A DNA stretch of 64,000 nucleotides from Allantophomopsis cytisporea (GCA_024752435.1 CP103032.1:1612001-1676000); one strand, 5' to 3'; shown: positions 12,031-22,683, numbered from the stretch's first letter. The notes: generated by a model from the letters alone, not told the origin. Numbers and translations: made by a program.

Positions 12031-12060
<30 letters not shown>
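12029..12060. repeat. TA dinucleotide microsatellite
   Basis: About 30 bp of alternating T and A following TATG-rich sequence. Confidence 0.9.
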
Positions 12061-12066
<6 letters not shown>

Positions 12067-13268
12067 TTATCCAGCTATTGTGGGATCTGATTTTCGGTCA
12101 TCGGTCGCCGCCGGTCCGCTGCGAGTTGACGCTTTACTGCATCAAGAGAACAACGATGTATGTATACACAGATGGTAGGTGGTTTGTTTACATGCTCTCA
12201 TTCCATCTCATTTCACTGCATCCCATCCCATCCCATCTCATCTCATCTGATCCCCTCATCTTATCACGTTATCGTCTTGGAATGTATATATCCTCTACAA
12301 CAACCCTCGTCAAGATGTACGATACGCGTGGCACTGACGGTGCCTGACAAACCATAACATCACCTCTCAAACCACATCACACCAGCGGAATTCTGCCTCG
12401 CCCGGGCCCAGAGAGGGTGTGCCTTGATCTTCATCCTTTCGGATGGAAAGACCTGGTCGATCATCCCAATGCGGTAGTCCTGGTAAGGCGACGAATCGGA
12501 TGACCTTGTGTGGCTTCCTGACATGCATATCGTCGCTGCTGGCAATCACGTGGGATATGCCAATCAATCAATCATCCTCCCAGATGAATGGCGGATTGAC
12601 TGGGAATGGAAACATGGTATGGCGCACATCTTATAGATACAGCGACGTGGATGCATCGACGTCTCATGATCCCATATATTCTGCTTGCTTAGGATATCAG
12701 AATCATCTGAAGGCATGTACTCTGCCGATAATCCTCTTACTAAATCAAACAACCATCTACAGCTCAACATCCAAACAAAGCCGAATAATCATAACTTCCA
12801 TATCAATGCCACCTTTCACATTCCCAGGAACCTCGATAAGACTTGTAGCTTGGCTAATCCTATCCTACTGTATATATCCTCTATCTACCAAGCATAGGGT
12901 GACAAAGGTACTTCCTCCAAGAATAGTCTCAACACCTCACTGCAAATGAAGCAATGAGTCCCTCAGACTCAACAATCAATTTCGAGTAGGAGCTAGAACG
13001 ATGTAATACAGCACAGCAATTAGCAATGCCAAAAAGTGTATCCCAAGTCCAGTGATCCTCAGACTGTAAAGAACACCATCACGAAATCCAGACACCCAGA
13101 CACCCAGACACCCATCCGCCCCCAAACTCCATGTTGATTGCCAACAGATCTACCTCCAAAGATACCCTCGAAGAACCACACCACAGCAACCCTATTGCCT
13201 CAACCAAAAAGGCTCCCAAGATCCCCGAAGTCGTAGAACATATCATGAAACACAGCGAGAAACACAAT

Positions 13269-15770
13269 CTACCAAGCATACCCATCATCTCCCCCAACGT
13301 CCCCGACCCCATCATAATCATCATCACCATCCGGCTCAGAATCCAAAAAATCCTCCTCGGCAAACTGATTCTCAGTAGGTCTAAGGTTATCAATCCTAAT
13401 ATCGACGACTTGACACATGCCCTGAATAAACAACGGCTTCTCCTTCTCCTTCTCCTCCTTCTCACCCGGCGTCTTCTTCCCCTCTCCTTCAGACTCGGTC
13501 GTTGTACCAGGTGTATCAGGCAGGAAGCTCAAAAGATTCTCGCGCGATGCAGCAGACTCAGCTGCCATGCGGCGTGCGGCGTTGCGGTGTCGCTGCGAGG
13601 CGCGGTCCATGTCTGCGGCTGTGCTGCCCAGCCACGCGATTTCATGCTGCAGGCCAGATTTTCGGGGGCCGCGGGGTGGGGGCGAGTCCTCGCCCTTCAA
13701 GCTCTTTGAGGCTTTGGATGCTTGAATCGATTCCTCGAGTTCCTCGGGTTCAGGGGAGGTATCAGACTCAGTGTAAGTTATTTCTTTGCTTGTGCGGCGG
13801 TTGCTGCGGCGGAGAGAGGGCTTTGAGAATTCCTTCTTGGTCCCGCGAGAAGGGTGCTCGGCATCGGATGGATTGCCGTCCGAATCATCTTCATCTGTAA
13901 GATGACTGTGACGTTGGTGTTTGGGAGGGCTGGACAGCACTTCTGATCGAGTGGCTGTGCTAAGTCTGCGGCGCTTGTGTCTGCCGTTATCAACATTCTC
14001 TTCGAGGCCTTCCTTTTTGACCTCAACGGTTTGCCTTTTCTCGACTTCAAAATCACGGAGACACGTCCATCGATGTGGAGGGGTAGGTGTTCGAAGAAAG
14101 ACTTTGGTGAATGTGTCAACCCATTTGTCACGAAACGTAGCACGATCGCGCCAGCCGGTCTTCAAAATGGCTTTCACCACAAATTTTCGTAGGTCAGGAA
14201 GAGACTCGGCGCTATCAACGATGCTCTGGAAGAACATATTTGCAGTATCAACGTCCCAATTTCGGAGTTGAAGAAACTCTAGTGTTTGGAGCTTCGATGG
14301 CCAGGTCGGGACCTGGCCCACTTCCAATAACTTTGAAAACTCCGGTTCCGAGTCATGGTATGTATCATGAACACTGAAATAGTTGAAGTTCATGCTCAGA
14401 AGTGTGAGATTGGGACAAGCAGAGCCAAGAATAGGTAGAAAGGACAGATTCAATGACTGACAATGGTGAATGACTAATTCACGCAAATGGTATCCCTTCG
14501 TTACCAGATACGTTGCCAAATCTTCCGCAGTAATCTCCCAGCAATTAATGAGCTCAAGTCGATAAAGGTTGGAAGGTAAGAGGGGCATCAACTTGGAGTT
14601 GAGAAGCGTGCATGACTCGAAAATTAGATGCTGGAGGTCATTGAGGGGTTCTAAGGATTCGACCAGATGCTTCTCAAGTTGTGGGTCATGGTCTTCATCT
14701 TCATACTCGATTTCCTGGTAATTGACGAAAGCAATCTTTCGCAGATGCTTGAAGCTGGGGGTTGAGTGCAACGCTTTCAACCCATGAAGCTGATGGTTCT
14801 TGCCCGCCATACGAGAATTCCAACGCCAACTTCGTAGAGCTATCGGCCCACGCTTTGTTGTGTGCATCTGCCCTGTTTGTGTAATGTCTTCTTCATCCCA
14901 GACTTCGGCTAGTGCATCAAACAATTCTTGTGGGTATTTCCATCTAATGTTGTGTTCTAAATCTCGATATGGCGGCATGTCATCAAGATGATATAGTTCA
15001 AGATCCTTTAGTCGAATTGCAGGCTTGATCAGCGTTGATAGGTCAAGTAGGCCATGCCCGGAAAGTTTGTAGGCTGCGGTTTGGGAGACCTCAATTTGAA
15101 GCCTTTCCACCTTTGCGGCATAGTTGTAGAGCATTCCTCGTTGACCTGGTTTCAACCTCCTGGCGAGAGCATGTGCTGACTGCATCGGGACGAGCGGTGG
15201 AGATCGATATAAAACTGTAATAGCTGGTTCTCTGAAGGGCCGGGCAAGTCGAGCAGCTTTCAGAAGCCATGTGACATTTGAAGTCGACTGGAAGGACTTA
15301 TCGTCATAGAGCGGATATGCTGCATGTTCGAAAATCTGAACGAGAATATGGTATGGAAGGGTTTGCCATGGCGGTATTCTGCCTGGTGGAATTTGTATTG
15401 AGTGGCCGTTTGTTTTGGGGGCCGCCGTAGTTCGTGATGGATCTCTTTTCGTAGGGCTGCGCCTTCTTGGTCGTGATTCATAAAGAATCTCATCCGGGTC
15501 CGACGCTATTATGTTATCACGAGATCGCTTTCTTGTCGGTCGTTGGGATCGAGCAGAAGAACGTTGGGGTGGCTTTCGAGGTCTGGCATTTGTGCGGGAT
15601 GCGCCGGCGGTGCTGTAGTCTGCTTCATCACTATCATTCTCTGAAGAATCATCCGATGAGTCATCTGAGGCAGATGTCTCTTCGCGGTAAGATTTTTTGG
15701 GTTTCGCATGTCGAGTTGTTCGAGTTGCAGCAGATCGCAAATCTGTTCGAGCACTTCGAGTTGGTGTCAT
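13269..15770 (-). CDS. F-box / leucine-rich-repeat protein
   Basis: Single-exon gene, 833 residues, ATG at 15770 (MTPTRSARTDLRS). Residues 1-125 are basic and Ser/Asp-rich. An F-box-like segment follows at about 130-165 (PPWQTLPYHILVQIFEHAAYP). Leucine-rich repeats then run to about residue 560, for example LKDLELYHLDDMP, LYRLELINCWEI and LRELVIHHCQSL. The C-terminal third is acidic/basic and low in complexity, ending in an Asp/Gly-rich tail. F-box/LRR proteins are substrate receptors of SCF ubiquitin ligases, with the F-box binding Skp1 and the repeats binding the target; the target here is unknown. The gene is divergent from SUZ12 across about 700 bp. Confidence 0.85.
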   Translation of the reverse strand: MTPTRSARTDLRSAATRTTRHAKPKKSYREETSASDDSSDDSSENDSDEADYSTAGASRTNARPRKPPQRSSARSQRPTRKRSRDNIIASDPDEILYESRPRRRSPTKRDPSRTTAAPKTNGHSIQIPPGRIPPWQTLPYHILVQIFEHAAYPLYDDKSFQSTSNVTWLLKAARLARPFREPAITVLYRSPPLVPMQSAHALARRLKPGQRGMLYNYAAKVERLQIEVSQTAAYKLSGHGLLDLSTLIKPAIRLKDLELYHLDDMPPYRDLEHNIRWKYPQELFDALAEVWDEEDITQTGQMHTTKRGPIALRSWRWNSRMAGKNHQLHGLKALHSTPSFKHLRKIAFVNYQEIEYEDEDHDPQLEKHLVESLEPLNDLQHLIFESCTLLNSKLMPLLPSNLYRLELINCWEITAEDLATYLVTKGYHLRELVIHHCQSLNLSFLPILGSACPNLTLLSMNFNYFSVHDTYHDSEPEFSKLLEVGQVPTWPSKLQTLEFLQLRNWDVDTANMFFQSIVDSAESLPDLRKFVVKAILKTGWRDRATFRDKWVDTFTKVFLRTPTPPHRWTCLRDFEVEKRQTVEVKKEGLEENVDNGRHKRRRLSTATRSEVLSSPPKHQRHSHLTDEDDSDGNPSDAEHPSRGTKKEFSKPSLRRSNRRTSKEITYTESDTSPEPEELEESIQASKASKSLKGEDSPPPRGPRKSGLQHEIAWLGSTAADMDRASQRHRNAARRMAAESAASRENLLSFLPDTPGTTTESEGEGKKTPGEKEEKEKEKPLFIQGMCQVVDIRIDNLRPTENQFAEEDFLDSEPDGDDDYDGVGDVGGDDGYAW

Positions 15771-16470
15771 GGCGATAGCAAGCGAAAACTGCCGTAGGAA
15801 TGCGTTATGAGATCATTGAAGAGAACATGTGAGTTTGTTTGGTGAGTGGAAAGTCGAGTACGAGAATATACGCAATGTTTTGACTGCGGGGAATAAAGAA
15901 ATGGTATGGATAAGGAGAGAAGGAGGAAGATGGGGACTTTATTGAAGGGAGGATTAGACGGGGCACTCGATGATTGTGAAGATGCACTCACACTCGCACC
16001 GAAAATGGACGAACCCACAATCACAATCTGAGTCTCAACCATGATGACTCGCCTACCGTCACATTTCCACGCTAATGCAGGCGCTAGTCTCAAAGACTTT
16101 CTGGGGAACGTTAAAGCTTAATTCAGGTGTGCACGGAATAACGCTATTCCTTTTGATTTATATTAATATCTTTTCCTAGTCCCAGAGTATACTCAAGTGT
16201 GATTCTCCGATCACCTACTTTATTCATCCTCTCTTCTTGCACTCTCCGTGAAGCGTTAAGTTCAAATCCCTCTACATTCTCTTTCGTTCTACATGTCACT
16301 TCTGCATTTTCGGAGTTCGTGGTTATTTTTCCATTCAAGCACATATGCAAAGAATCAGCATCACTTTCACTGTCTTCTCTCACGTTTTGTGGGCTGTGCG
16401 AATATTGGATATTCACATAAGTTCGGCCACATTGACCCTGTAAGATGAATATGAATCTTCCAGGTTCATC
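15771..16470. promoter_or_regulatory. Divergent promoter region, F-box gene / SUZ12
   Basis: 700 bp between opposed start codons, with pyrimidine-rich tracts near 15880-15960 and 16200-16280. Minus-strand open frames here lack any recognisable domain, so I treat the stretch as promoter and 5' UTR. Confidence 0.45.
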
Positions 16471-18402
16471 ATGACGGTCGAACAATGTCAGGGCATTGCC
16501 GCTTTGCAAGCGTGGATTTGCAAGAATCGGCGACGCACATATCTACGCCGTAATCTGAGATCAGTATTGCGCGCGTCAACACTCAAGGGCACAACTCGAT
16601 CACGAAAAACATGCGAATTGTACATCTCAGATCAGCAGAACTCGGGAACTGAGGATGAAGAGCCGATACGCCTAGCAAGTCACCGAAGACACGCTCCAAA
16701 TGAGTCACGAGGTAATGCTGTTGTGCAGAAGGGTCGCCCAAAATTAAAAGATCTGATAGTTCCCGGATCTGATTTGGCTCTGAAGCTCGAGATCGGCCCT
16801 ATCAGAGGAACGTTCCCAGCAGCCATCTTCACACACAGTAATGCCGAAAAAGTCACATACCGAAGTCGGTGCACTGTGAACATCTACCAAAGGGAGCGAC
16901 GCGCCAACATCCCTGGTAAGCTTGTCCCCTGGGACGAGAGATTAGATGGTGCCACCCAAGACTGCGAAATTGAAGTAGCAAGATCAGACTCTGGACTGGC
17001 AAGAGTTTCATTACCTAAACCATTCTTATTTGAAAAGGAGAGCCTCCTTGTGGATGTACCAAGCAAGCTCCACCATGGAAACCCTGCGATGTCTGTTGTT
17101 AGCGGATTGGCCGAGAAATATGTCGTTGTAGTGAAGTTCGAAAAGCCCTGCGGACCAGTAGCAATGTGGCCTCCTTTAAACCTCGCATCCACAGTCAGTG
17201 GAAAAGTCCAGCAGCTGATCACCGGGAGAAATTGGACAACAAACAAACTTGTCCTGCAAAGTACCATCACCGAGATCCTACAGCCATATTCAGGATCTGG
17301 CTTGCCCTCTGTAGATATCGCCTTATCTCTGGCGAGTGAGAAGCAAAGAACAGGGCTCACACTAGACTACGGTATTCAATGGTCGACTCCTCCACATATA
17401 AGATCTTCTCGATCGGGTACCAGGCCTGTTGTTATACCACAGCCCTCCATGAAAAATCTAAAAATCACTTACAAATTTGCATTTGATACCGGAGAAGTTC
17501 GCAGAATCACACTTGACAGTCTAGCCTGTGTATTCTGCAGGTGTAGCCATGAGTCGATGGAGGAAATGCTCTTCCATCTTGTTACCACTCATGATGAACT
17601 CCAGTTCGAGCACAAAGCAGATACTATCTTTGTCAAGGAAGTTAACGGCAGGGAAAATGCAAGGAAATATCGCAAAACCCATGTCAACGATGTATTCCGA
17701 TTGAATCCACCACTTAGGAAATTTGATCTTCAGGAATGGCTGGATGGTGATATATCATGGGCGGCTGATAGATCCAAAGATACAAGAGGTCTGCACGCGA
17801 ATCGGCGATTCCCAGCTTTCGAATATGAAGACCATGATTTCTCTTCTCCCGAGAAGTTCGCGTCGAAATCTACGTCGCCACAGAAGATATTACCACCAGA
17901 GCCATCTAGTGTTCCGGAACCAGAGAAGTATCGTGCCGAAATACAAGACGATGAGGAATACGCTTATGAGCTCCGAACTGCCGGTCCATTCTATAATACA
18001 CTCACCAAAGAACTCCTGAAGCCAGGAAATCCACTTCCTACACTACAAGCGGATGAAAGCTGGCTTATCAAGAAGCACAATGACACTCTGAACGACTATT
18101 CAGATGTCACTGCTGCCGAGAAAGAATTTTTGACTCGATGGGATGCATTCATTTTACCGCAAAAGCTCACAGCGAACTGTTACGTGGCTAGCGCTCTCGA
18201 GAGATTTGTAGAACAAGAACCAGAGTGGTTCGTGGGGAATGAACAAAGACTTGCGGAACTGGGGAAATTGTGCTCGTTGTTCCTTATCAGGAAGGTGATC
18301 GATCTACAATGTGTGCGGAGGGTATTAGAGATTGCGAGTGGGAAAGCTGTCGAGGAGGCGATTATGGGAGCTGGAAAGGTGGATTTTATGGACTTTGATT
18401 GA
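16471..18402 (+). CDS. SUZ12: Polycomb repressive complex 2 subunit SUZ12 (VEFS-box protein)
   Basis: Single exon, 643 residues. SUZ12 is the scaffold of PRC2, the complex that methylates histone H3 Lys27 with the catalytic subunit EZH2/KMT6. Residues 15-45 (RRRTYLRRNLRSVLRAST) fit the conserved N-terminal basic segment. A C2H2-type finger lies near residues 352-372 (CVFCRCSHESMEEMLFHLVTTH), as in SUZ12/Su(z)12/EMF2. The VEFS box is at about 540-625: DVTAAEKEFLTRWDAFILPQ, then SALERFVEQEPEW and LCSLFLIRKVIDLQCVRRVL. Both domains are in the family's order. No intron interrupts the frame. Fungal SUZ12 proteins vary in length, so an upstream exon cannot be excluded. Confidence 0.9.
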   Translation: MTVEQCQGIAALQAWICKNRRRTYLRRNLRSVLRASTLKGTTRSRKTCELYISDQQNSGTEDEEPIRLASHRRHAPNESRGNAVVQKGRPKLKDLIVPGSDLALKLEIGPIRGTFPAAIFTHSNAEKVTYRSRCTVNIYQRERRANIPGKLVPWDERLDGATQDCEIEVARSDSGLARVSLPKPFLFEKESLLVDVPSKLHHGNPAMSVVSGLAEKYVVVVKFEKPCGPVAMWPPLNLASTVSGKVQQLITGRNWTTNKLVLQSTITEILQPYSGSGLPSVDIALSLASEKQRTGLTLDYGIQWSTPPHIRSSRSGTRPVVIPQPSMKNLKITYKFAFDTGEVRRITLDSLACVFCRCSHESMEEMLFHLVTTHDELQFEHKADTIFVKEVNGRENARKYRKTHVNDVFRLNPPLRKFDLQEWLDGDISWAADRSKDTRGLHANRRFPAFEYEDHDFSSPEKFASKSTSPQKILPPEPSSVPEPEKYRAEIQDDEEYAYELRTAGPFYNTLTKELLKPGNPLPTLQADESWLIKKHNDTLNDYSDVTAAEKEFLTRWDAFILPQKLTANCYVASALERFVEQEPEWFVGNEQRLAELGKLCSLFLIRKVIDLQCVRRVLEIASGKAVEEAIMGAGKVDFMDFD

Positions 18403-18728
18403 TGTCATAGGATTAGACCTTTTGTGAGCTTAGAAGGTGGTGGTAGTTGGTGGGCATTTGGGTTGGTGTGTGGCGGGAGAACATACGGTAATGAGCTCTA
18501 TGAAAATTATCAAGATCATGAGGAAAGATACATCAGTGTCAGCTCCATTGACTTACTGCCGTTTACATGAATTCGAAGTGTCAACAGACATGCGGGCCGT
18601 CCCTTCCTACATTATATAGATTCATACACGAGTATCTTCCATGGATTTCGGTACACGCACTGTTTCTATCAATCAACGTCTTATTAATGTGCACATATTA
18701 ATCCCAAAAAAGCGCAGCATATCTTACA
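18403..18728. other. Intergenic region
   Basis: 326 bp between tandem genes; GT-rich just after the SUZ12 stop, otherwise featureless. It holds the promoter of the 2EXR gene. Confidence 0.45.
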
Positions 18729-19706
18729 ATGGATCTCCCACTCCGGTGCAAACCAAAACTGGAAAAGCGGGAAGCAGAAGAAACGCAGCGGCTAAAGAAG
18801 GATCTTGGTAAGTCATGTAAGCTTATCATGAGCAAAAGTTTAACATGAACAGGCAATTTCTTCAAGTACCCGCGCGAGATCCGGGACCTCATCTGGGGCC
18901 ACACCCTGAACTTCATGACGAATCGGAGCCCCTCAGCGAGAATGCACCAAACAGCCCTACTGCAAGTGTCCCGCCAGATTGCCAAAGAGGCGAAGCCGGT
19001 GTTGTACATGGTCAACACATGGGCACTGCACTGTTCGTTCCGCTATCAGACCTCGTTGTATGGAACATGGGTAACCGGGCCCCCGGTGGACTTCCAACTG
19101 GTAACACCTGATGGATTCCCCAATATCACCCTCGATGAAGATACGATGCCAGCACCAGAAATGCTCGCCCTAATAAAACATGTCAAAGTACTGGCGCGTC
19201 TTTACATAGTGACGGAAGAGGATCCCGAATACAATCCAGAAATTGAAGAACTTCTAGCTTACTACAACAGGGATCAAGTGTTGCGACCTGGTGTAGCGCC
19301 ATGGGAGGAGCCGCAAAATCATGTTGGCCAGACTTCGAGTGCTCGCTTCACATTCATTTATATCCGGGACTTTATGCGGCAGATTGAGCCCCCATATACT
19401 GTGCATATTACGATCTGCTCGGAATTTGCAAGTTGCAGATACAGGTACGAGAGTCTGCTTGATGAGGCGGCTTTGGTCCTCCGGGGCTTAAGAGGTGCAA
19501 GCATTAGATTCCATGCCCAGGCTACTCCGCAACCTTTGGATTCATGGAACGTCAATCGGAATTCATTCGCTTTGTTCTATTGTCTCACCAATCCATATCG
19601 TCGGTACTTGAACGATCTCTTTAACTCGCCTGAAAGGGTCGAAGCTACGAAATTTAATGGTCGTAAATTCGTGACTAAAAGCCGACTGGTTAGAAATACC
19701 AGGTGA
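18729..19706 (+). CDS. 2EXR-type fungal protein
   Basis: Two exons, 18729-18807 and 18853-19706, joined in phase 1 across a 45-nt intron (gtaagt...aacag), giving 310 residues. The signature FFKYPREIRDLIWGHTLNF followed by ALLQVSRQIAKEAKPVLYM matches the fungal 2EXR family: an F-box-like opening helix (YPxEIRxxIW) and a later LxVSRxxxxEA motif. The function of these proteins is unknown, and they are expanded in plant-associated ascomycetes. The first exon is short and highly charged. Nothing in the sequence links it to SUZ12 beyond position. Confidence 0.78.
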
Positions 19707-20133
19707 CTGCTTCTAGAGGGTCAAACTGGTAAGGGAGAGTTAAAGTTTCGACTACAAACGGAGTATTTCATGGATTATGGATGCCCGAAGTATCAAAGGA
19801 ATTCATTCTTGATATGGTTGTTAGCGACGATTGAGTTTTTTGTATTCATCATGAGCTGGCAATTTTATTGAGCCCTTAGATGATCAAGCATTGATAGCTG
19901 GAGACAACTGGACATAACAAACACGTCAGTCATTAAGCATTGCATTACAAAACCCCATATTAGATTCTCCTTTTAGGTCTCTATTATACAAGCAAAGTAG
20001 AAAAACAGGCATACAACTCCCAGCTATTGTGGCTTGCTATTGGACCCTGAAACCTGCAAGCATCCTCATCTGCCCAAAATAATCATGCTTCATAACCCTC
20101 TTGAAACTCCATACAAAACTAAGGACAACAGAA
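19707..20133. other. Convergent intergenic region
   Basis: 427 bp, AT-rich, between two 3' ends. Nothing further seen. Confidence 0.5.
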
Positions 20134-22683
20134 TCAGTAAGCAGCGCCACCCATGCCTTCACCTGCCATAAGCCGGACTTGTCTCTCACTAGCCTCGCTT
20201 TTGAGACCAGCAGCCGCACTCTCACGCTCTAATTTGTCCCACATCCTTAATCCGCGTCGAAGACTCTCCTCCTTTCCTTTTAAGTCCTCTCTAATTTTCT
20301 CCTCTTCTTCTCGGGCCTTCTTCAAGCGCAGAGCAATATCAGCAGGAATGCCGGAAGCAGCAGGATCGATCTTTCCACCAACAATAATGGGTGGGATATT
20401 TGCGAGTGCAGGATGAATGCGCTGCACAGGCTTTGCTGGTTCATAAGTGCGTTGTGGGCGGATGGTAAAGTTGTTTGATGGAGCAGTAGGAGTAGCTGCT
20501 GGACGTGAAGGTGCGGTTGGCCATGATTTGTTAGACCATTCATTGGAGGAGGCATGAGAAATGCTGGCACGAGGACCAGTAGGAATGACTGGAGATGCAG
20601 CTGGTGCCGTTGGTGGTGTGGGCGAGGCACTCGGAGCTGGTCGGCTTGCTACACCACCCCAGGCAGGTTCAGAACGGAGAGCACCACGCTCAGAGAACGA
20701 TGATCTGCCACCTCGTGCTTGGAAGCCGCCTCGTGCAGGTGGCTGATAGCCACGAGGTCCAGCTGGTGGGGCAGCCGTACCCGAACCAGCGTCGTGTCTA
20801 TTGTAGGAAGGCATTGGAGTACTTTGTGTGCTTGTAGCTGGGGCTGTGGGTGTAGTGAAATTGCGTCCTCCACTTGGCCCGGTAGGTGGTGCTCTGAAAC
20901 CTGCTGGTCCACGGGGAGGAGATCGCGCTCTAGGAGAACGTGGTGGTGGTGACCGTGCACGTGAGGGAGGGGATCGAGGACGTGACGGTTGTGGAGATCG
21001 GGTACGTAAAGGTGGGGATCGCGCTCGCGAGGGTGGAGGAGACCGAGCACGAGATGGTGGGGGTGAGCGAGCACGAGATGGTGGGGGAGATCGAGCACGA
21101 GATGGTGGGGGAGATCGAGCACGAGATGGCGGAGGAGATCTAGCACGAGACGGTGGAGGGGATCGAGCACGAGATGGTGGAGGGGATCGTGCACGAGATG
21201 GTGGAGGGGATCGTGCACGAGACGGTGGAGGAGATCTGGCACGCGAAGGCGCTGGAGACCTTGGACGAGGAGAGTTTACGCGTGGTGAATGTGGACGTGG
21301 AGAGGGAAGACGTTCTCTGGAAGGTATGCTTGCACGGACTGGAACTGGTGATCTAGATATCGGCGTAGATTTTCCAGACTCTCTATGCGATTGTGTAGTA
21401 GAACGAAGTGGTGATCTTTCGCGTGGAACTGGGGAACGAGCTCGCGAGCGTTCAGCATATGTTGGTCGACCGTCGTCAAAGTCGGGCGATTGATGTAACG
21501 CAGCTCTACTCGGATGAATATGTGGCGACGATCGTCTAGAGGTATTTCCCGATGTCTGACCCGATTCTCTTCCGGAGACACGTCGGACTGGTGAAGGAGA
21601 GCGACGTCTCCAGGTAGCTGAAGATGGCCCAACTGGTACACGATCGTTACGGCGATCAGGCGTGCGCGACCTAGGACGCCATGCACCTCTAGGCCCAGTT
21701 GGAGGAGACCGCCTACCCGGAAGAGGAGAACGGCCACGTGGAGGTCCACGATCTCTATCAAAGGGTGATCTTGATCTTCTTCTATAACTGGAAGGATTAG
21801 CAATTATCATTGAACGGGACCTGGTGTAGAAAACATACCTGATATCTCTGTCGTCTCTTCTCGGTGATCTTGGTCTGTCACGCCTATCATCACGGCGAGG
21901 AGAAAATCGTCTTGGAGGTGTTCTTGCTCTCTCTCTATTCCTCCAACTTGGTATATCTCTCACATCTCTCTGTGGCGTCCGCTCTCTTGGTCGAAATAGA
22001 CCTGGCGATCTAGATCTTGACCTTCTTCGAGGAGGTGTACGGGCTCTGGAGCCAGGATGATAACTGTCGCCACCCAAGGTTGGAGTTCTCGCGCGATCTC
22101 GAGGTGGTGTTCTTGCTCGTTCGCGAAGAGGTGTACGTACACGATCCCTAGGAGGAGTTCTGGCACGCTCTCGTCGTATTGGTGGTGAGCGGTCTCGATC
22201 ACGATCAGATCGAAACGTATCACTCCTCAAAGGTGATCTGGGCCGGTTTGATGGACGATATGATTCGCCAGCACCCAGCATGGTAACTTCGCCATCACCA
22301 CGTCCTTCGTATCTGTTGATATCATCTTCGATCAGCACCTCTCCTGCAAAATGCTCTGGCTGTCTCTGATTTCCAGGGAAGGGTGGCTCTCGATATTCGA
22401 ATTGTGTCTGTGGCGGCGTGTCATAGCGCGATGGAGTCCACCGTCCGATATTGGGGGCTTCTGGATTAAGCCGACGTAGCGTATCCCTAGGGAGGAGCTC
22501 TCTGCTATTTCTTTCTAGGTGTTCTGGCCTGCCATGTCGACCTCGTCGTGGCTTGTTGTGTTTCCTCTTTGATTCTTGGATCATAGCATCCAGAGGCGGC
22601 GCATCTGCAAAACTCTTCGTATTCATTGTGTTGAGTTGTGGTATGTCTTCCCCTTTATTCTTCTCATTCCCACTTGCGTTCAT
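20134..22683 (-). CDS. Serine/arginine-rich (RS) nuclear protein with octapeptide repeats
   Basis: The first in-frame ATG is at 22683 (MNASGNEKNKGED); the frame upstream has only non-ATG codons. Unspliced length is 849 residues. A GTATGT...GCTAAT...CAG intron of exactly 51 nt at 21788-21838 is very likely removed, leaving 832. Residues 130-480 are packed with RARTPPRD, RSRSRSP and RSPRRDD motifs typical of splicing-associated RS domains. Then come about ten tandem copies of SRARSPPP. The C-terminal 110 residues are different: RTYEPAKPVQRIHPALANIP followed by a charged helix (ADIALRLKKAREEEEKIRED), which is probably the conserved functional part. No RRM is visible, so it is not a classical SR protein. 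A spliceosome-associated role is inferred from composition only. Confidence 0.72.
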   Translation of the reverse strand: MNASGNEKNKGEDIPQLNTMNTKSFADAPPLDAMIQESKRKHNKPRRGRHGRPEHLERNSRELLPRDTLRRLNPEAPNIGRWTPSRYDTPPQTQFEYREPPFPGNQRQPEHFAGEVLIEDDINRYEGRGDGEVTMLGAGESYRPSNRPRSPLRSDTFRSDRDRDRSPPIRRERARTPPRDRVRTPLRERARTPPRDRARTPTLGGDSYHPGSRARTPPRRRSRSRSPGLFRPRERTPQRDVRDIPSWRNRERARTPPRRFSPRRDDRRDRPRSPRRDDRDIRYVFYTRSRSMIIANPSSYRRRSRSPFDRDRGPPRGRSPLPGRRSPPTGPRGAWRPRSRTPDRRNDRVPVGPSSATWRRRSPSPVRRVSGRESGQTSGNTSRRSSPHIHPSRAALHQSPDFDDGRPTYAERSRARSPVPRERSPLRSTTQSHRESGKSTPISRSPVPVRASIPSRERLPSPRPHSPRVNSPRPRSPAPSRARSPPPSRARSPPPSRARSPPPSRARSPPPSRARSPPPSRARSPPPSRARSPPPSRARSPPPSRARSPPPSRARSPPLRTRSPQPSRPRSPPSRARSPPPRSPRARSPPRGPAGFRAPPTGPSGGRNFTTPTAPATSTQSTPMPSYNRHDAGSGTAAPPAGPRGYQPPARGGFQARGGRSSFSERGALRSEPAWGGVASRPAPSASPTPPTAPAASPVIPTGPRASISHASSNEWSNKSWPTAPSRPAATPTAPSNNFTIRPQRTYEPAKPVQRIHPALANIPPIIVGGKIDPAASGIPADIALRLKKAREEEEKIREDLKGKEESLRRGLRMWDKLERESAAAGLKSEASERQVRLMAGEGMGGAAY
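21017..21262. repeat. 24-bp coding tandem repeat (about ten copies)
   Basis: On the plus strand a unit reading roughly cgagcacgagatggtgggga repeats every 24 bp about ten times, with single-base differences between copies. On the minus strand it encodes the octapeptide SRARSPPP. The period is a multiple of three, so copy-number change would not break the frame. Confidence 0.92.

Larger units (their letters stand above)
11228..13268. other. Intergenic region rich in short tandem repeats
   Basis: Two kilobases without a supportable gene. It contains a GGTTCTTTT-type array at 11571-11614, three GACCAGC copies at 11707-11730, a perfect 30-bp duplication at 11871-11930, AGGTA repeats at 11931-11957 and a TA tract at about 12029-12060. 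The left end holds the promoter of the minus-strand nuclear-protein gene; the right end is the 3' region of the F-box gene. Short open frames at 12078-12949 show no coding character. Confidence 0.6.

Noticed and set aside
12443..12949. 168-residue plus-strand frame
   Set aside because: Composition is typical of non-coding sequence, and it lies in a repeat-bearing spacer downstream of another gene.
16144..16509. Minus-strand frame overlapping the SUZ12 start
   Set aside because: No recognisable motif, and it overlaps the 5' UTR and first codons of a well-supported gene.
20828..21493. Plus-strand Arg/Asp/Gly-rich frame over the RS repeats, and a CRISPR-like look of the 24-bp array
   Set aside because: The units are contiguous with no unique spacers and are explained by the SRARSPPP coding repeat on the minus strand.
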